Origin: Delphinapterus leucas
Taxonomy: Eukaryota > Chordata > Mammalia > Artiodactyla > Monodontidae
Direction of reading: 5' to 3'
Length of the DNA stretch: 64,000 bases
Assembly (NCBI RefSeq): GCF_002288925.2
Contig: NW_022098008.1
Location: 2,735,110-2,799,109, forward strand
Shown here in pieces: positions 22,840 to 35,520 of this stretch. The translations under genes and the position numbers were made by a program. The notes under the pieces were generated by a model, which was not told where the DNA came from, ran no database searches, and worked only from the letters and a program-made list of their open reading frames with translations. The stretch's first letter is position 1. Each line of letters begins with the position of its first letter.

Positions 22840-23240
22840 CCCCCTGGCTGCCACCATGCTTTTGTCATCTGGTCAGGTATGGAGACTGTATGGAAATTTC
22901 CAAGCAAAGGTAGATAAAAATAATTTTAGATCATTTTCTAGAGGTCTTTTTTATTCTTGCGGGAGTAATGGAGTGTTCCACAAGGCAACTGTCCAGAGTG
23001 GGGCTCTCCAGGGAGCTTCTTGCACCCATGGAGATGCACAGGGTACTGATGGCTGGGCCTGGAAGCATCCTTCCAGGAGGAGAGTGGGCCCTGGTGACCC
23101 TGCAGGGGGGCAGCGTCTTACTGCTAAAAATAGCCCATATCTGGTTAGCCTGATTCCATCCAATTGCATAAAATCAAGAAATGCTAATGAAGAAATTGAA
23201 AATTATCCAAGCAGCATAATTTGTTAATTAAGCATTGCTT
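22840..23240. promoter_or_regulatory. Candidate conserved non-coding segment
   Basis: Repeat-free sequence with AT-rich homeodomain- and POU-like motifs: ATGCTAAT at about 23181, AAATTGAAAATTATCC just after it, and TTTGTTAATTAAGCATTGC at 23219-23237. Such motif clusters are typical of developmental enhancers. This is inference from appearance; no alignment was possible. Confidence 0.25.
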
Positions 23241-23246
23241 TTTCCA

Positions 23247-23249
<3 letters not shown>

Positions 23250-23284
<35 letters not shown>
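23250..23284. repeat. GA dinucleotide microsatellite
   Basis: An uninterrupted GA/AG run of about 35 bases. It gives a spurious Arg-Glu repeat frame on the plus strand and a Ser-Leu frame on the minus strand. Confidence 0.97.
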
Positions 23285-23285
<1 letters not shown>

Positions 23286-23529
23286 GTCGGGGAGAGTTCC
23301 AGATTTGGAGCTCTGGAGGGGAGGGGCAGAGGGTGGTGCTGTGCAAACTCCTCAGTTCTAGTTGCCTGGGGTAGACCCTCCCCATATGCTGATTGTGTTT
23401 CCCCTCTGTCTGCTTTCCCTACTTGCATCCCCTCACCCCAAACCTTTGCAGTGGGTGAGATGTGTACCTTGCTATTGCCCTGTGATCTTATAAAGATTAG
23501 TACTGTTGTCTCATGTGCCAGTGTTTTAA

Positions 23530-24175
23530 ATTGATGCTAATGGCATCTCTGGTGGGAATTCCAGATGGTACAGCTCCTGGGGAAGACACTACAGAGGTTC
23601 CTCAAAAATTGAACCTAGAATTACCATATGATCCAGCAATTCCGTTTCTGGGTAGGTACACAAAACGATTGAAAGAAGCACTCTAACAGATATTTGTAAT
23701 CCCATGTTCACAGCAGCATTATTCACCATAGCCAAAAGGTGAAAACAACCCAAATGTCTGTCAGTAGATGATAGATAAACACAGTGCGCTCTATCCATAC
23801 AGTGGAATATTATTCAGGCACAGGCTACAACATGCATGAACCTTGAAGACACTGTGTGCAGTGAAATAGGCCAGTCACAAAAGAATAAATACTGCATGAT
23901 TCCACCTAATGTGGTTCTTAGAACAGTCAAGTTTATAGAGACAGAAAGTAGAAGGGTGGTTGCCAGGGGATGGGGGGAGAGCGGAATGTGGAGTTAGTGT
24001 TTAATGGATACAGAGATCCAGTTTGGGGTGATGAAAAAGCTCTGGAGATGGATGGTGGGGACGGTGGCACAAATTTGTGAAGGCCCTTAATGTCACAGAA
24101 CCATACATGATTAAATTGGTTAAAATGGTATAAATTGTATTTTATATATTTTACTATCTTTTTGAAAAACAAGAT
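23530..24175 (+). mobile_element. Old L1 (L1MA/L1MB-like) 3' end, sense
   Basis: ORF2 C-terminal signature (ATTACCATATGATCCAGCAA, CAGCAGCATTATTCACCATA, CAGTGGAATATTATTCAGGC) is followed by a 3' UTR with GAAGGGTGGTTGCCAGGGG. It is 5' truncated and diverged, with no open frame. Confidence 0.85.
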
Positions 24176-24239
24176 ATTTAATGGTAAAGTGCTATGGATG
24201 ATCTCATTCTACTTTAAAGATCTCTCCCTATTACAGAAT

Positions 24240-25020
24240 ATTCATGTAGTACGTGACCACTGACTGCTGCTTGCTCACCATTTCATGGTGTGCAACGATA
24301 TTTTACTTACCTTTTCCCAAAGCGTCAATGCTTAGACTCCCTCCAGCTCTGTCACCACACAGGGCGCTGTGGGAGGACACACTGTATATGTCCCTTACAT
24401 TCTCTCTGCTCTCTGTCCCCAGGAGCGGAATTGCTGAGTTAGATGACATACATACATTTATTTAAATTTAACTCAGCAGAGCCAGTTTCCTCTCCAAAGG
24501 GCTGTGAGCATCCTGGGACCCTCTCAGGACAAGCCCTTTTCCTTTTCCTACTTATCTGCCGTGCTTGTCCATCCAGCTTTCAAATACTTGCCAGTTTGCT
24601 GGATGCAAAGTGAGATCTTGTTGTTTTAACTTTCAATTCTCTAATTATTAATGAACATGAGCATTTTTTCACATCTTGTTAGCTTTTGGGGTTTCCCCTT
24701 CCTGTGAATTGTCTCTTCATGTTTTTTGCCTCCCTGCCTATTGTGTGTTTTCTTTCTGATTTATAAGCATTTCTTGCATATTCTAGATAATAGGGTCCCT
24801 TGTTGGTTTTAGATATTGCAAATATATTCTCTCAATCTGTTATCTGTTGCTAACTTTGCCCATGTGTTTTTCATTAAAATCAATCCCTATTTAAGGTAAT
24901 AAATTCAACATACTTTTCCTTTGATTAGATCATTTGTTTTCAATCTTTCTTGCCTCATGAAAATGGATTTTAACAGATAAATTTTACTTTATGTACTATT
25001 CTCGATGTGTCTGCACATTT
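24240..25020 (-). mobile_element. Old L1M fragment, antisense
   Basis: AATTATTAATGAACATGAGC, then CATCTTGTTAGCTTTTGGGG and AGATAATAGGGTCCCTTGTT are the antisense form of the ORF2 C-terminal region. The left edge is uncertain. Confidence 0.65.
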
Positions 25021-25136
25021 TAAAATATTTTTATGTTGCTCAGATATAAGTATTTCACAATTTCCTCCATTGCTTCCTTTTTTAGCAAAATACATATTGT
25101 TGAGATTTTAGGAACAGGGGGAGCTTTGGAGTTATA

Positions 25137-25625
25137 TAGGCAGACCTTGGAGATACTGTGGGTTTCTTTCCAAATCACTGCTGCAATAAAATGATTATCA
25201 AAATAAAGTGAGTCACACAAATTTTTGCTTTTCCAGCATATATAAAAGTTATGTTTACACAATACTGTAGTCTATTAAGTGTGCCATAGCATTATGTCTA
25301 AAACATGTACATACCTTAATTTAAAAAATACTTTACTGCTAAAAAATGCTAACCATCTTCTGAGCTTTCAGCGAGTCAATCTTTTTGCAATAGTAACATC
25401 AAAGATCACTGATCACAGATCACCCTGACAAATGTAATAATAATGAAAAAGTTTGAAATACTGCAAGAATTTTAAACACAAGACACAGAAACATGAAGTG
25501 AGCAAATGTTGGAAAAATGGCACCGATAGACTTGTTCAGTGCAGAGTTGCCTCAACCTTTCAATTGTAAAAAGCACAAAATCTGCAAAATGTGATAAAAT
25601 GAAGCACAATAACTGAGTGTGCTTG
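25137..25625 (-). mobile_element. Internally deleted Tigger1-like DNA transposon
   Basis: Both ends resemble Tigger1 termini. The left end reads TAGGCAGACCTTGGAGATAC, matching the terminal inverted repeat with its cATACCTCGGAGATA core. The right end reads AAGCACAATAACTGAGTGTG and then GCTTG. TA dinucleotides flank both ends (25135-25136, 25626-25627), as expected for mariner/pogo-type insertion. Inside, the 3' part (to about 25375) joins directly to the 5' part (with GATCACTGATCACAGATCAC), so the transposase gene is absent. It was mobilised in trans and is long dead. Confidence 0.85.
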
Positions 25626-25627
25626 TA

Positions 25628-26039
25628 TTTAAAGAAAATAATGTATCATTTTATTCACTGTAGTAAGAGAACATTGTTTTATGACACTGGTTCTTCAAAA
25701 TTTATTGAGCACTCATCTGTGGTCTAATATACGGTCAATGTCTGTAACTGTTCCTTGTACATTCAGAAAAAGTGCATCTCAAACATTCTGTGGTGAAGGA
25801 CGAGGGTTTCTTTTTTTTGTTTGTTTTTGTTAATTTCCAATCTGTCACAAGCCATTATTTTGCAAAGATAAATATAATAAAATACTAGAAAATTATCATG
25901 CAATTGGATGTCTCAGCAGTAACAGATTGGTATAAGTTCGTAAACACTCTCAGTTTTCATATTTATCTAATTGCAGACAGGGAAGAACAGTGGTGGGCAG
26001 ACACTAAGGAACCAGAAGGACTGTGTGCCCTCTGTTTGT
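25628..26039. other. Unique AT-rich DNA
   Basis: No gene recognised. The piece AATTTATTGAGCACTCATCT near 25699 may be a MIR or L2 tail scrap. Confidence 0.45.
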
Positions 26040-26695
26040 TAGGCTCAGAGTTTCCAATAAACTCACTTGAGTTTATTAATTGCATTATTCATATAGCCTC
26101 TATCTCTGTCAATATTTGTATCTTTCAGGTGAAGGGGGTGTTTAAAATCTCCAATTAGTATTGTTTATATATCTATCTTCTCAGTTTGCCAGTTGTTCTG
26201 CATATTTTGAGGAGCTATTATTAAGCGTATATAGGTTCATGGTGGTCATAAGGTGTTTTTATTATTATAACTTTCCTCTTTTCCCTTAACATAATTTTGT
26301 CTTGATATTTATTTAGTCAAATGTTAAAATTGTCATTACATAATTTTGTGGGTAATATTCCCCTGGTAGTATTTTTTCCATCCTTCTGTTTAACCTTTCT
26401 TGATTCTTTTGGAATGATGGATTATTTTTTAAAAATCCAATCTGGAATTCTTGATCTTTCTGTTGCTGAGTTCCACACATTTTCATTGATTGTCATTACC
26501 CTTATATTAGGATTTATTTCTACCATCAACTCATGTTTCTGCTTTACTATTCTTGTTTATATTTTTATTATTCTTTCATGTTCTTTATTGGACAGATGAA
26601 ATTTAAATTATAAATTAGAATTATAAATTTTATTTTTATTCTCATAGTGGTTTCCTAAAATTAGAATCCCATAATTATGTTTATTACCTTTTTTT
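26040..26695 (-). mobile_element. Old L1M endonuclease-region fragment, antisense
   Basis: The phrase CTCTGTCAATATTTGTATCT, then a TTTAAAATCTCCAATTAGTA piece and GCTATTATTAAGCGTATATA follow the antisense order of the ORF2 endonuclease region (compare 3480-3720). It is strongly decayed. Confidence 0.55.
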
Positions 26696-29330
26696 AACCT
26701 CAATTTTTCTGAATTGAGGCAAATTTTACTTACAATAAGATGCATGTCTTAAGTCTTTAGTTTGATGAGTTTTGGCAATTGTATACACCTTGGTAACCAC
26801 CACCCCAAATAAGATGTTAAACATTTGCATTTCCCCAGAAACCTTCGAGGTCCTTTCAAGTTAGCCTCTCCTATCCCCCAGAGATGACAATATTCTGACT
26901 TCTGTAGATGTCTTTGCTTTGTCTTCTCCTTTAAATCCAATAAAAGGAATTACACAGGTCTTTAGTCTGGCTTGTATTGCTTAACAATTGTTTAGAGATC
27001 ATTCGTATTTGCAATTATCTGTATTTTATTCCTTTTTATTGCTAAAAAACATTCCATCCTATGAATATATGAATATACCATGATTTTTAAAAGTCCATTC
27101 TTTTTTGATGGACATTTGGGTTATTTTCAGTTTGAGCTATCATGAATAAAGCTGCTATAAACATTCCTGTATGGTCTGTTTTGTGGTCATATGTTTTCAT
27201 TTCTCTTGAGTAAATATCCACCAGTGGGATTGTAGGTCATAGGATATACACATAGTTAACTTTTTAAGAAGTTGACTAACAGTCCTCTGAAGTGTTGTAT
27301 CATTTTACACTTTTTCTGGCAAAGCACAAGATTTCCAGTTGATCCACTTCTGTGCCAATACCTGTTATCAGCCCTTTAAATCAGTTCAGTACCTGTGAGA
27401 TGATATATCACTGCAATTTTAATTTTCATTTCCTTGATGACTAATGATACTGAGCATCTTTTCATGGGCTGATTCATATAACTTCAAAGGTCACTTGCCT
27501 ATGTAAATCTTTTGCTCAATTAAAAAATTTGGTTGACTCTTTGTTGCTGAACTTTCAAAAATTTTATATAAACATATCAGATGTATGTGCTACCAATATT
27601 TTTTCAAGTCTGTGATTTTTGATTTACTGTCTCAGGATCTTTTGATTAGCAGAAATCTTTAATTTTGATGAAGTTATTAGTTTTATTTTCATAGGTTCTA
27701 CTTTTCATGTCCTGTCCCAGAAATCTATGTCTACCTCAAAACTGTGAAAATATTCTGTTATATTTTTCCCTAGAAACATGGGATTTGATTTTACATTTAG
27801 CTGTATGATGGACTTTGGATTACTTTTTGTGTATGGAATGAGATGAGATCCAGATTCATATTTTTTCCTATATGCCTATCTATTGTTCCAACAATATTAA
27901 AAATACTTTCGTCTCTCCATTGGATAGTTGTGGTACAAAAATCTACTAACAGTATATGTGACAGTCTGCTTCCATCCTCCCTATTCCGTTACATTCATCA
28001 ATTAATCTATCCTGATGTCAACATCGAGTTGTCTTGTAGCTTTTTAGTAGGTCTTAAAATCAGATAGTGTTAGACCTCCAAATTGCTATTCTTTTCTAAG
28101 ATCATTGCACATTCTTTACATTTCCATATAGATTTTAGAATCAGCTAATCTACTTTTTTAAAGCCTTCTAGGGTTTGGAGAGTGTTTGCATGAATCTATA
28201 GATCAGTTTGAAGAACATTGACATCTTGACAAATTTGAAATGTCCACGTCTCTGTCAAACACACAAAGGCCTTTAATCTATTCTTACATCTTTTCTTTTT
28301 GCCTATTCCATGTTCACTTTGCGAAGAATTTTGTAACTCTTGTTCTGGGTGAACATGGATTTATTCCTCCCTTTTCTTTTGTTCTTACCTTTTTATATAA
28401 GAACGTTTCCTAAATTATTTGATTGCTCTTACTTTCCATCTCTTACAGAATTCTGGACTTACTTTTTTTTTTTTTTTTAACCTGGTCTTTATCCAAGAAT
28501 GTTTTCAAGGTGGATCTTTCTGTATCTAATCTTCTAAGGTTTTGTATGCCTGAGGATATTTTAAATTGGCTTTCACATTTAAATAAGAATTTGATTGAAT
28601 GTATAATAATATGTCCAAGTGTTTCCCTCCTTTTCATTAGTTTGAAAATATTAATTCATATTTTCTTGCATCTGTGTTGCTATTGAGAAATCTGATTGAC
28701 AGTGTTCTTCTTGGTCCTTTGTAGGTGATCTGCCATTTTTCTCTTGAAGCTAGTAGAGTTTCTCCTGTGTTTTGATATTCTCAAATTTTCCTGCAGTGTA
28801 TCTAGGTGTGGGTTTTGTCTTACCTAACCTCTTTGGTCCCCTCTATTTGCAACATAAGATATTTCAGCTCCATTTTGAACAATTTTTTTAATGATCTTCC
28901 TCTCTGTTTTGGACATCCATTATGGTGATGCAAACGTGTTTAATTCTATCCTACTTACCTCATATTTTTTTCCATAATGTGTCTACCTATTTTTCCTCTT
29001 CTGACACCTCCTGAAGATCAAGTAGAGTTTCTCAAGCTGATTGTCTGCTTTACTTGTATGTATTCTGCACACTCTCAACTATTGTGTTCTTTCTTTCAAC
29101 CGTTACCATTTTCATCATATTAATATTTTGATATTTTCTAGTCTGGAGGCAAATGCTTTAGTTTAAATCTAGCTTTATCACTCCTTTCCTTCTTTCTTTC
29201 TTATATTTTGCTTTCTGTTTTCTTCCTTTCCCCTGGTCTTCTGTTTGTAATTTCATGTCTCTAGTATTAGAGAATAACTCGCTCATTTTCTCATTCTCTT
29301 CAGGAGCAGGTTTTAATAGTGTGTATGTTC
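26696..29330 (-). mobile_element. Old L1 (L1M class), antisense, long copy
   Basis: From left to right it reads as antisense 3' UTR (GCAATTGTATACACCTTGGT), ORF2 C-terminus (GATGGACATTTGGGTTATTT, ATCATGAATAAAGCTGCTAT, GATACTGAGCATCTTTTCAT) and ORF2 body, ending near an ORF1-like part around 28800-29330. About 2.6 kb remains. All frames are broken. A T-run at 28461-28478 lies inside it. Confidence 0.8.
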
Positions 29331-30999
29331 TTTAGTAAATCCATTGTGATTTAGGATAAGAGTCCACCCTGACCTCACAAAACATGCAGGCTTGTTGCAT
29401 ATTTTCATATATTTACATTTGACTTTCTTCCTCGTTAAAATTTTGCAAAATAAATGGAAAGTTTAAAAAGCAAAGAAAATCAACAAACACGGTGATGCTA
29501 GTAAATGCAGAGAACCCAATTCCATTGAGGTGCGATAAGAAATGGAATCAGAATCTAACCACATTTAGGTAAATGGTGCGTCTATCCCAGCCTTCTGCCC
29601 AGGTGATGACACAGATAAAATCCCGAGAACAGAGGGATGCCTCTTGAATTCATTATTTACTGTAAATCTAATCTCTCTCTTGTGACAGGAAAACATTTGA
29701 TTGAAGTTGTGTTTATAAACATTTTTCAAATTATGATTGTTTCTGGTCTCTCCATTGATTGAATACTCACAATATATTGTTTTGTCCATCTTCAGAAGGC
29801 TACAGTTGGAATAGAACTATGTTTGTCCCAGACACTCTCACACCCGTTGGTGGAGACTTGCCAGTTTTCATGATATGTTTAGAAGTATCTCTAAAGAGCT
29901 CAAGAGGGAAAAAAATCAATTTTGGAAAATTAGGGGTGAAACTTGTGTCACTGAATTAAGATGTGTTAAAGTCTCCATCCTAGTGGTGGGGAGAGGTCTC
30001 ATTGCCAGGTGATAGTGAGATCTCAGAGAGCCTTTCAGACCAATCAGGCTTTGAGTTTGTTTGATTGGGTCCTTGTAATTTTAAAATTTGGAACGTAAAT
30101 AAGTACCCTTCATTGAAAAGTGTTATAGTACACTTGAAAACCTGTCAGTAACGATGAGCTGAACCCCGTTTTTCTCACAGAGACATAAAATAAGGAGAGT
30201 CCCTAAAGTGAGCAGGCATTTTTAACCTACCCCCGCCCCCACCAGGGCTCCCCTCCACACACAGGTCAGTGCCCTGTCCCCACTATGCACTGGCCTGGAA
30301 AGGACTGCAACCTCCATCCTGCTTTCTGCTTTCATCTTGAAATTTCCAACCCCTTTAGAAACTAGTTCAGACTCAAACTCACCTTACAAATCAATTTTGC
30401 ATGTTAGAGATAAACAGAACTTATGCAAGGTAAGAATCTATAGCATTAGGTAGATGAGTGCTTTTTTTTTTTTTTTTTTACTGCCTGCTACGCAATTTGG
30501 GGAGCTGTGGGGATGAGATCTCAGAAATGAAACTACGATTAACTTTGAAGAAAAGGAATCTAGACTCAGTTACATTCTTGAGAAGTTAAAACTGAGCTCT
30601 GATAAACACATTTAAAATATAAAATAAAGAAGGTATTTCTTCTTCTTCTTTTTTTTTTAGTAGTACCACTGAGCAAGCAAATACATTAAATTGTATTAAC
30701 CTGGAAACATGCTTGATGAAGAAAGGGTGTTTACGAATCAGAGGGTAACCATATTTCTATGTATTCACAAATACAATGGGGACAGATGGAATAATGCTCA
30801 TAAACATAATTCACAAAACACTTTCGTACACAGTGGAATTTTATAGGCAAAAAAGCCGTCTTCCTCTGTGCTAACAGAGCCTCCTTAGCCAAGGCCACGG
30901 TAATTAGTCCATTGCAGTGGTCAGGTCTGCAGTTCAGTTTAAAATTCCTCTGCAGGCAGCCTGCGTACACAAACTCTACCATTCGCCTCTATTCCCCAA
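29331..30999. other. Unique DNA, no gene recognised
   Basis: AT-rich with an 18-T run at 30462-30479 and a TTCTTCTTC pyrimidine piece near 30640-30657. A C-rich piece CTACCCCCGCCCCCACC lies at about 30228-30244. No gene. Confidence 0.5.
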
Positions 31000-31470
31000 G
31001 CCGTGTTTTGCACCCCTTTTTTTCATGGCACTGTGTTTAACTTAGCACACTTTTTTGTCTTGTGCCTGACTTGGAAAAGTAGGACAAGTTTAGTTTTTGA
31101 CGAGGTCTTTTTGCACTTTGAGTGGGTGGATTGTCTGCAAGAGTCTTTTCAGTCGGTCTCTGCGTGCGTTTGGCTTTTTTCCTTTGTGATTCCAAAACAG
31201 GGTTTGTGAGGAACACTTACTTGGAGATTTCAGGCTTGGGTTAGGCTTGGACACATGCAAATAGCTTAAAATGCTGAAATATTCAAATAAAGTCTGCAGA
31301 AGCAGGACTGTGGAGGCACCTGTGATATCTCGGATCTGCAAGGCTCATGTCTTGAGAACTGTCATTAAGCCTGGGATATTCTCAGCCAGCCAGCGCAGCT
31401 TCCATATTCCATATTTATGGCATGCAGTAAACCTCTGCTTTGCTTTCAGAGCTGGTGGGAGGACGTAAAA
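31000..31470. promoter_or_regulatory. Candidate conserved non-coding segment
   Basis: Repeat-free, with motifs such as ACACATGCAAATAGC (POU-like ATGCAAAT, about 31252-31266), CCATATTCCATATTTATGG (a CArG/MEF2-like AT core at 31402-31420) and several retained CpGs. Called on motif clustering only. Confidence 0.25.
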
Positions 31471-32794
31471 TACACAGAAACGGGGAGAATCAGTGCCAAA
31501 GTGGTGTGTCAGGCGCAACTAACCTCACATAATCAGAAAAAGGTGGGACGCCCTGGATGCTTTCCTTGCAGTCCCCTCCTGCCCTTTCTCTTCACTTTAA
31601 AGAGATTTCTAAAATCAAGCGGCCGAAACTGAGTGAACTTTGTTGCTGATACAACTGTGACCTTGCAAGGTAATTAGCAAGCTTCACGCATGTCCAAAGG
31701 GGGCATAGAGGTGGTCTGTAATCTTTCAAGCATTGAAATATCTCTTTTGCCTTAAAGAAAATTTTAATGAAAGGTGCCATTAAAATGGAAGGTCTTTGTC
31801 CATCCTCAGAATGTCTCAGTGTGGGGCGTCTCCTGACACATTTAAATGCTCTCCCGCAGAGAGCGCGGCCCTGGAGGTTCTGTAGCCAAAAGCCTGTGTC
31901 CATTTATCCTTTCCCTTCTCTGCAGGAAGCAAGGACAAGAGCCCCAGGAAGCGCTTTGGGGTGGAAACCCTGCCTCCTAGGGAATGGGGCCCAGATCACA
32001 AAATCATCTCCTGGGGGCGGTCAGGTAGGTGGAGGTGTGACCACAGGCCAGCAACTGTGCCCTGCCCTGACTTGGCCGATGTTCCCTGGTGACACTGTGA
32101 CAACTTTCTCCCTTTCACTGTTTCATCCAGCACTTTCCATAGAATCAGAAATGCTATCCACTAGATTCACTGATCAGAAAGTTTATTTCAGGAAGGTAAA
32201 TGGACAACACGCGTCACTAGAGAGAATCAATCTGATGATTCAAACGTTGGAGGGAGACACGCCTTCCCTTGTAAAAGAACGTCCATATTGTGAGCATTAG
32301 CTGTGGGTTTTATGTTTTAAGAACTGAAAATTACTATGCTCCTTATTCAGTAAATTAGGTATTTGATGATTTACAAATACATTTCTAAGTCACTTGATTC
32401 TACATTTAAAAATTTATTTTAAGTTACTTATGCCATGAATTATGGCTATGCTGCCTGCTTGTCGGACTATCCTTTAGGGTGAATCTATTGGTGTCACCTA
32501 ATAAAACTATTATTTGAATACGTTCTAGACCATAAGTGGTGAGAAAATGAACTAACCTTCCAAACCTAAAACTATAAATCTCACACTCAAATTTATGTTT
32601 CTGTTCATTTTTAAAAATATTAAACATAAAGACAAGACTCCGTGCCCAGCGGAAGGACTAAACTCAAGGGCCACATGCTGTGATCACACCAATGAGCAGG
32701 GATGAGCTTCTGATGGCCACCCGTGCACTCTCCCCTCAAAGTGCATTCCTGGACTCCTGGGGCTTTGTTCAAGGGCTCCAGGGGGTCTGTGCTA
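31471..32794. other. Unique DNA, no gene recognised
   Basis: A 177-codon plus frame at 31767-32300 has no domain or coding bias that I can see and is not called. A perfect 12-bp palindrome ACCTTGCAAGGT lies at 31660-31671. Confidence 0.5.
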
Positions 32795-32970
32795 AGAGCA
32801 GAGGTGCCGAGACAGACTGTCTAGGTTGGATTTCCTGCTCCTTCACTCACTAGCTCTGTGAGCTCACCGGGTCTCAGTTTCCTCGTCTGTAAAATGGACA
32901 CGTCTTGCTCACAAGCTTGTTGTGAGGACCCAGGGCCTCAATATTGGGGAAGCTCTTTGAGGAAGACCTG
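32795..32970 (+). repeat. MIR SINE
   Basis: GTCTCAGTTTCCTCGTCTGT followed by AAAATGGACACG and GCTTGTTGTGAGGACCC are the MIR core and the segment just after it. Confidence 0.85.
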
Positions 32971-35299
32971 GGATATAGAGGCTGTTATGAAAGCATTTGA
33001 TAGAAGAAGCAGAACATAATCAGGAGGAGGGTTTTTATCCTCGGAGATCTGTTTCTGCTCCCTTCAGAGCCATGGTCAACAGACACAACACTCCACCATC
33101 CAGGTTTGGAGTGACTCCAGGATTTCCAGAGAGTGACGGTGGGATATGAATTCCCAGCCAGGGCAGACACTCCTTTCCAGCCAAGCTGCCACAGGAGGGA
33201 GACTTCCCTCCCCAGACACACACCTCCCGAGCTGCGGGGTGAGGGAAGACTGCTTCTTCCTTCCTTGCTCCTTGTGTTTTCTCTTCCTCCTCACACATGT
33301 GCAGACACCATGTTTCTAAATCAATTGTGAGTCCCTAAGATTGATTCTCACAGAATAGCAGGCCTGCAAGGGAGGCGTGTGTGATGTGCGGATGCCCCAT
33401 GTGAGTCACGGAAGTCCGTCTTGGCCTCTGTCACCTGCTGAGAACAGGTAGTAGAATCCAGGGACTCGAGGACAGGGTGAGCTTTGGAGTTACTAAGCCA
33501 ATCAATTTTGATGGTCCTGGATGAACTCGGATTCCTCCTGAACTCCCTGGAGTATTGCTTGTGATGTGGGCCGGGGGCAGAGGGGTGAACCGTCAGGACT
33601 CCCTTGAGGCCAGTGTGTTGAAGGTGGACACAGGCTTGTCAGGCTGGACTTGGTTCTTATCTAAAGAGCGGAGGGAATCTAGAACATTGGTGAGGCCGTC
33701 CAATTTGCTATGGAAAACAACACAACACAAAACAAAAGAACCAAGCCTGGTTAAGAGATTGGTCCCCTGTGTCTGTACCTGACGGAGTTTCCTTAGGGAC
33801 TCAGTCTGCTCTGTCTGGTCTGTGAGTGATGCAGTGGCGGGTGGGCTGCCCCTTTGTCGTGTCTTGACAGCGATGCTGAGCTGGCTGGTGATGATTCCCC
33901 CTCCCCCTCCACATTCTCGACACAAGGGCACTAAACCCTGTTGGCACTTGCAGTTTGAGTGTTTCCTCTTAAACGTCCCACAGCCTGTTGAGATCCTCAC
34001 GCGCTGGCTGTGTGTTTATGGTTGAGAAAGGCTGAAGGGAAACCTTCCCGCTTCAGAGGCCCTCCTCTCTCATGCAGAGTGTTTGGCAGGTTTGGGATTA
34101 AGTGGAGATACTGCCTTCACATGGAGACTGTTTGTAACCACTGTAAAGTAGAAAGTTTGGGTCAGAATCTTAGAATATTCCAGAGAAGAAGTTCACCTCT
34201 GTAAGCCCTCCCACCTCACAAGAGATGTGGGCAGTAGGAGTGGGGCTGAGGAAGAATTATGCATCATATTTTTCGTCTTGGGGAACTAACTGAAACCATC
34301 TTTCCAGAAAGGGATTCAGGGTAGAAGAGATCGGAAAGAGCCTCTCACAAGAAGCTGGGAGAGGTAGGATTTCCCCCCAGAACCTGGGATGGGAGGCAGA
34401 GGTCCAAAGGGGATGACTCAACACCAGATCAACCCATTCCAACGTTGGGCCGCTTCCACCAGAGCCGGATCCCCTGATGGGCTTGAGAAGGTGCTTGGAC
34501 CACATTTTGTACCAGTGGCTCAGATGGCGTCCTATGACCCAGGGTCCTGACCCCCCAGCAGAGGCCGGAAGGGGAGAGCTGTGTTCTCAGGGAAACAGAA
34601 ATAGGAGAGGGAAACACAATTCCACATACATCTCTGAAGCACCCTTCTCTTCTTAGTTCCAAATGAGTTGTCTGTTCACCACTTCTCTCGTAAGAACCTT
34701 AATTTGAACTTTGGAATTTCAAATTCAGCACAATATAATGTGTTTAGGTGATACTTAGTGTTCATACATATTTTTGAGTCATTTTTTAAAACATCAGAAC
34801 TGGCACATTGCACGGGATACTGTCTTTCAGTGTAACACTTTGGGGAGCAGTTGCTATGGGTTTCAAGGGCCTCGTTAAAGCTGGGGGAAAATGAAGGCAG
34901 CTACTTACAAAAAACTTAAACACATAGAGGCAAAAAAGGAGAAACCGCAATCACGTCCAAGGACAGAGATGGTGATAGACCTGGGCTTGGGCTGGGGAGA
35001 TGAACAGGAACCCGCCCTGTGTGCTGCCTGAACCCCGTGGGTCCCAGGCTTCGTGAGAGGTGGCTTGAGCTGCTGAAAGGCACAAAGCAAGGCAGGTCCC
35101 CACAGGGGCACCATCTCCAATGTGGGGAGCTGCCTCTGGAACAGGCATCAAAACTGCCTTGTGAACAGGCAGCGTCGTATTTAAGAACAACTTAAAAAAA
35201 AATCGAGTTTACAGAATCCCCCAGTTTGGTCTCCACATCAGTTAACAGGCTTGGCTCTGAGTGGCTCCTCAAAACAAAATACATCTTCCTGTAATGGGC
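32971..35299. other. Unique DNA, no gene recognised
   Basis: Mixed composition. The frames at 33035-33298, 33593-34000 and 34257-34662 overlap on both strands and lack domains. The piece AGAATCTTAGAATATTCCAG (34161-34180) recalls an old SINE/MER-type repeat but is too short to call. Confidence 0.5.
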
Positions 35300-35520
35300 T
35301 CTGCAAACCCCTGAGGTTACTTATATCACTTAATCTCATCAAATCCTAGCCTTTTCATCTGTAAAAATATAACAACAACAAGAACTTAACCACCAAACGG
35401 AAACAAACAAAAAAGCGGGAAACAAATACAGTTCTCTAGTATTGGATAAATAAATTGAGATTCCATTGTGCTTTTTACACTGGCATGGGGCAGGCACTCC
35501 ATAAATGTTTACTTTCTTTG
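35300..35520 (+). repeat. MIR SINE, diverged
   Basis: TATCACTTAATCTCATC and TTTTCATCTGTAAAAATATA match the MIR core. GGGGCAGGCACTCCATAAATG about 100 bases later matches the MIR tail. The spacing fits one element with a small A-rich expansion. Confidence 0.5.

Noticed and set aside
23228..23534. Frames with Arg-Glu or Ser-Leu repeats
   Set aside because: Products of the GA microsatellite.
31767..32300. 177-codon plus frame
   Set aside because: No recognisable domain or low-complexity signal of a protein; flanks show no repeat-borne gene. Chance frame is likelier.
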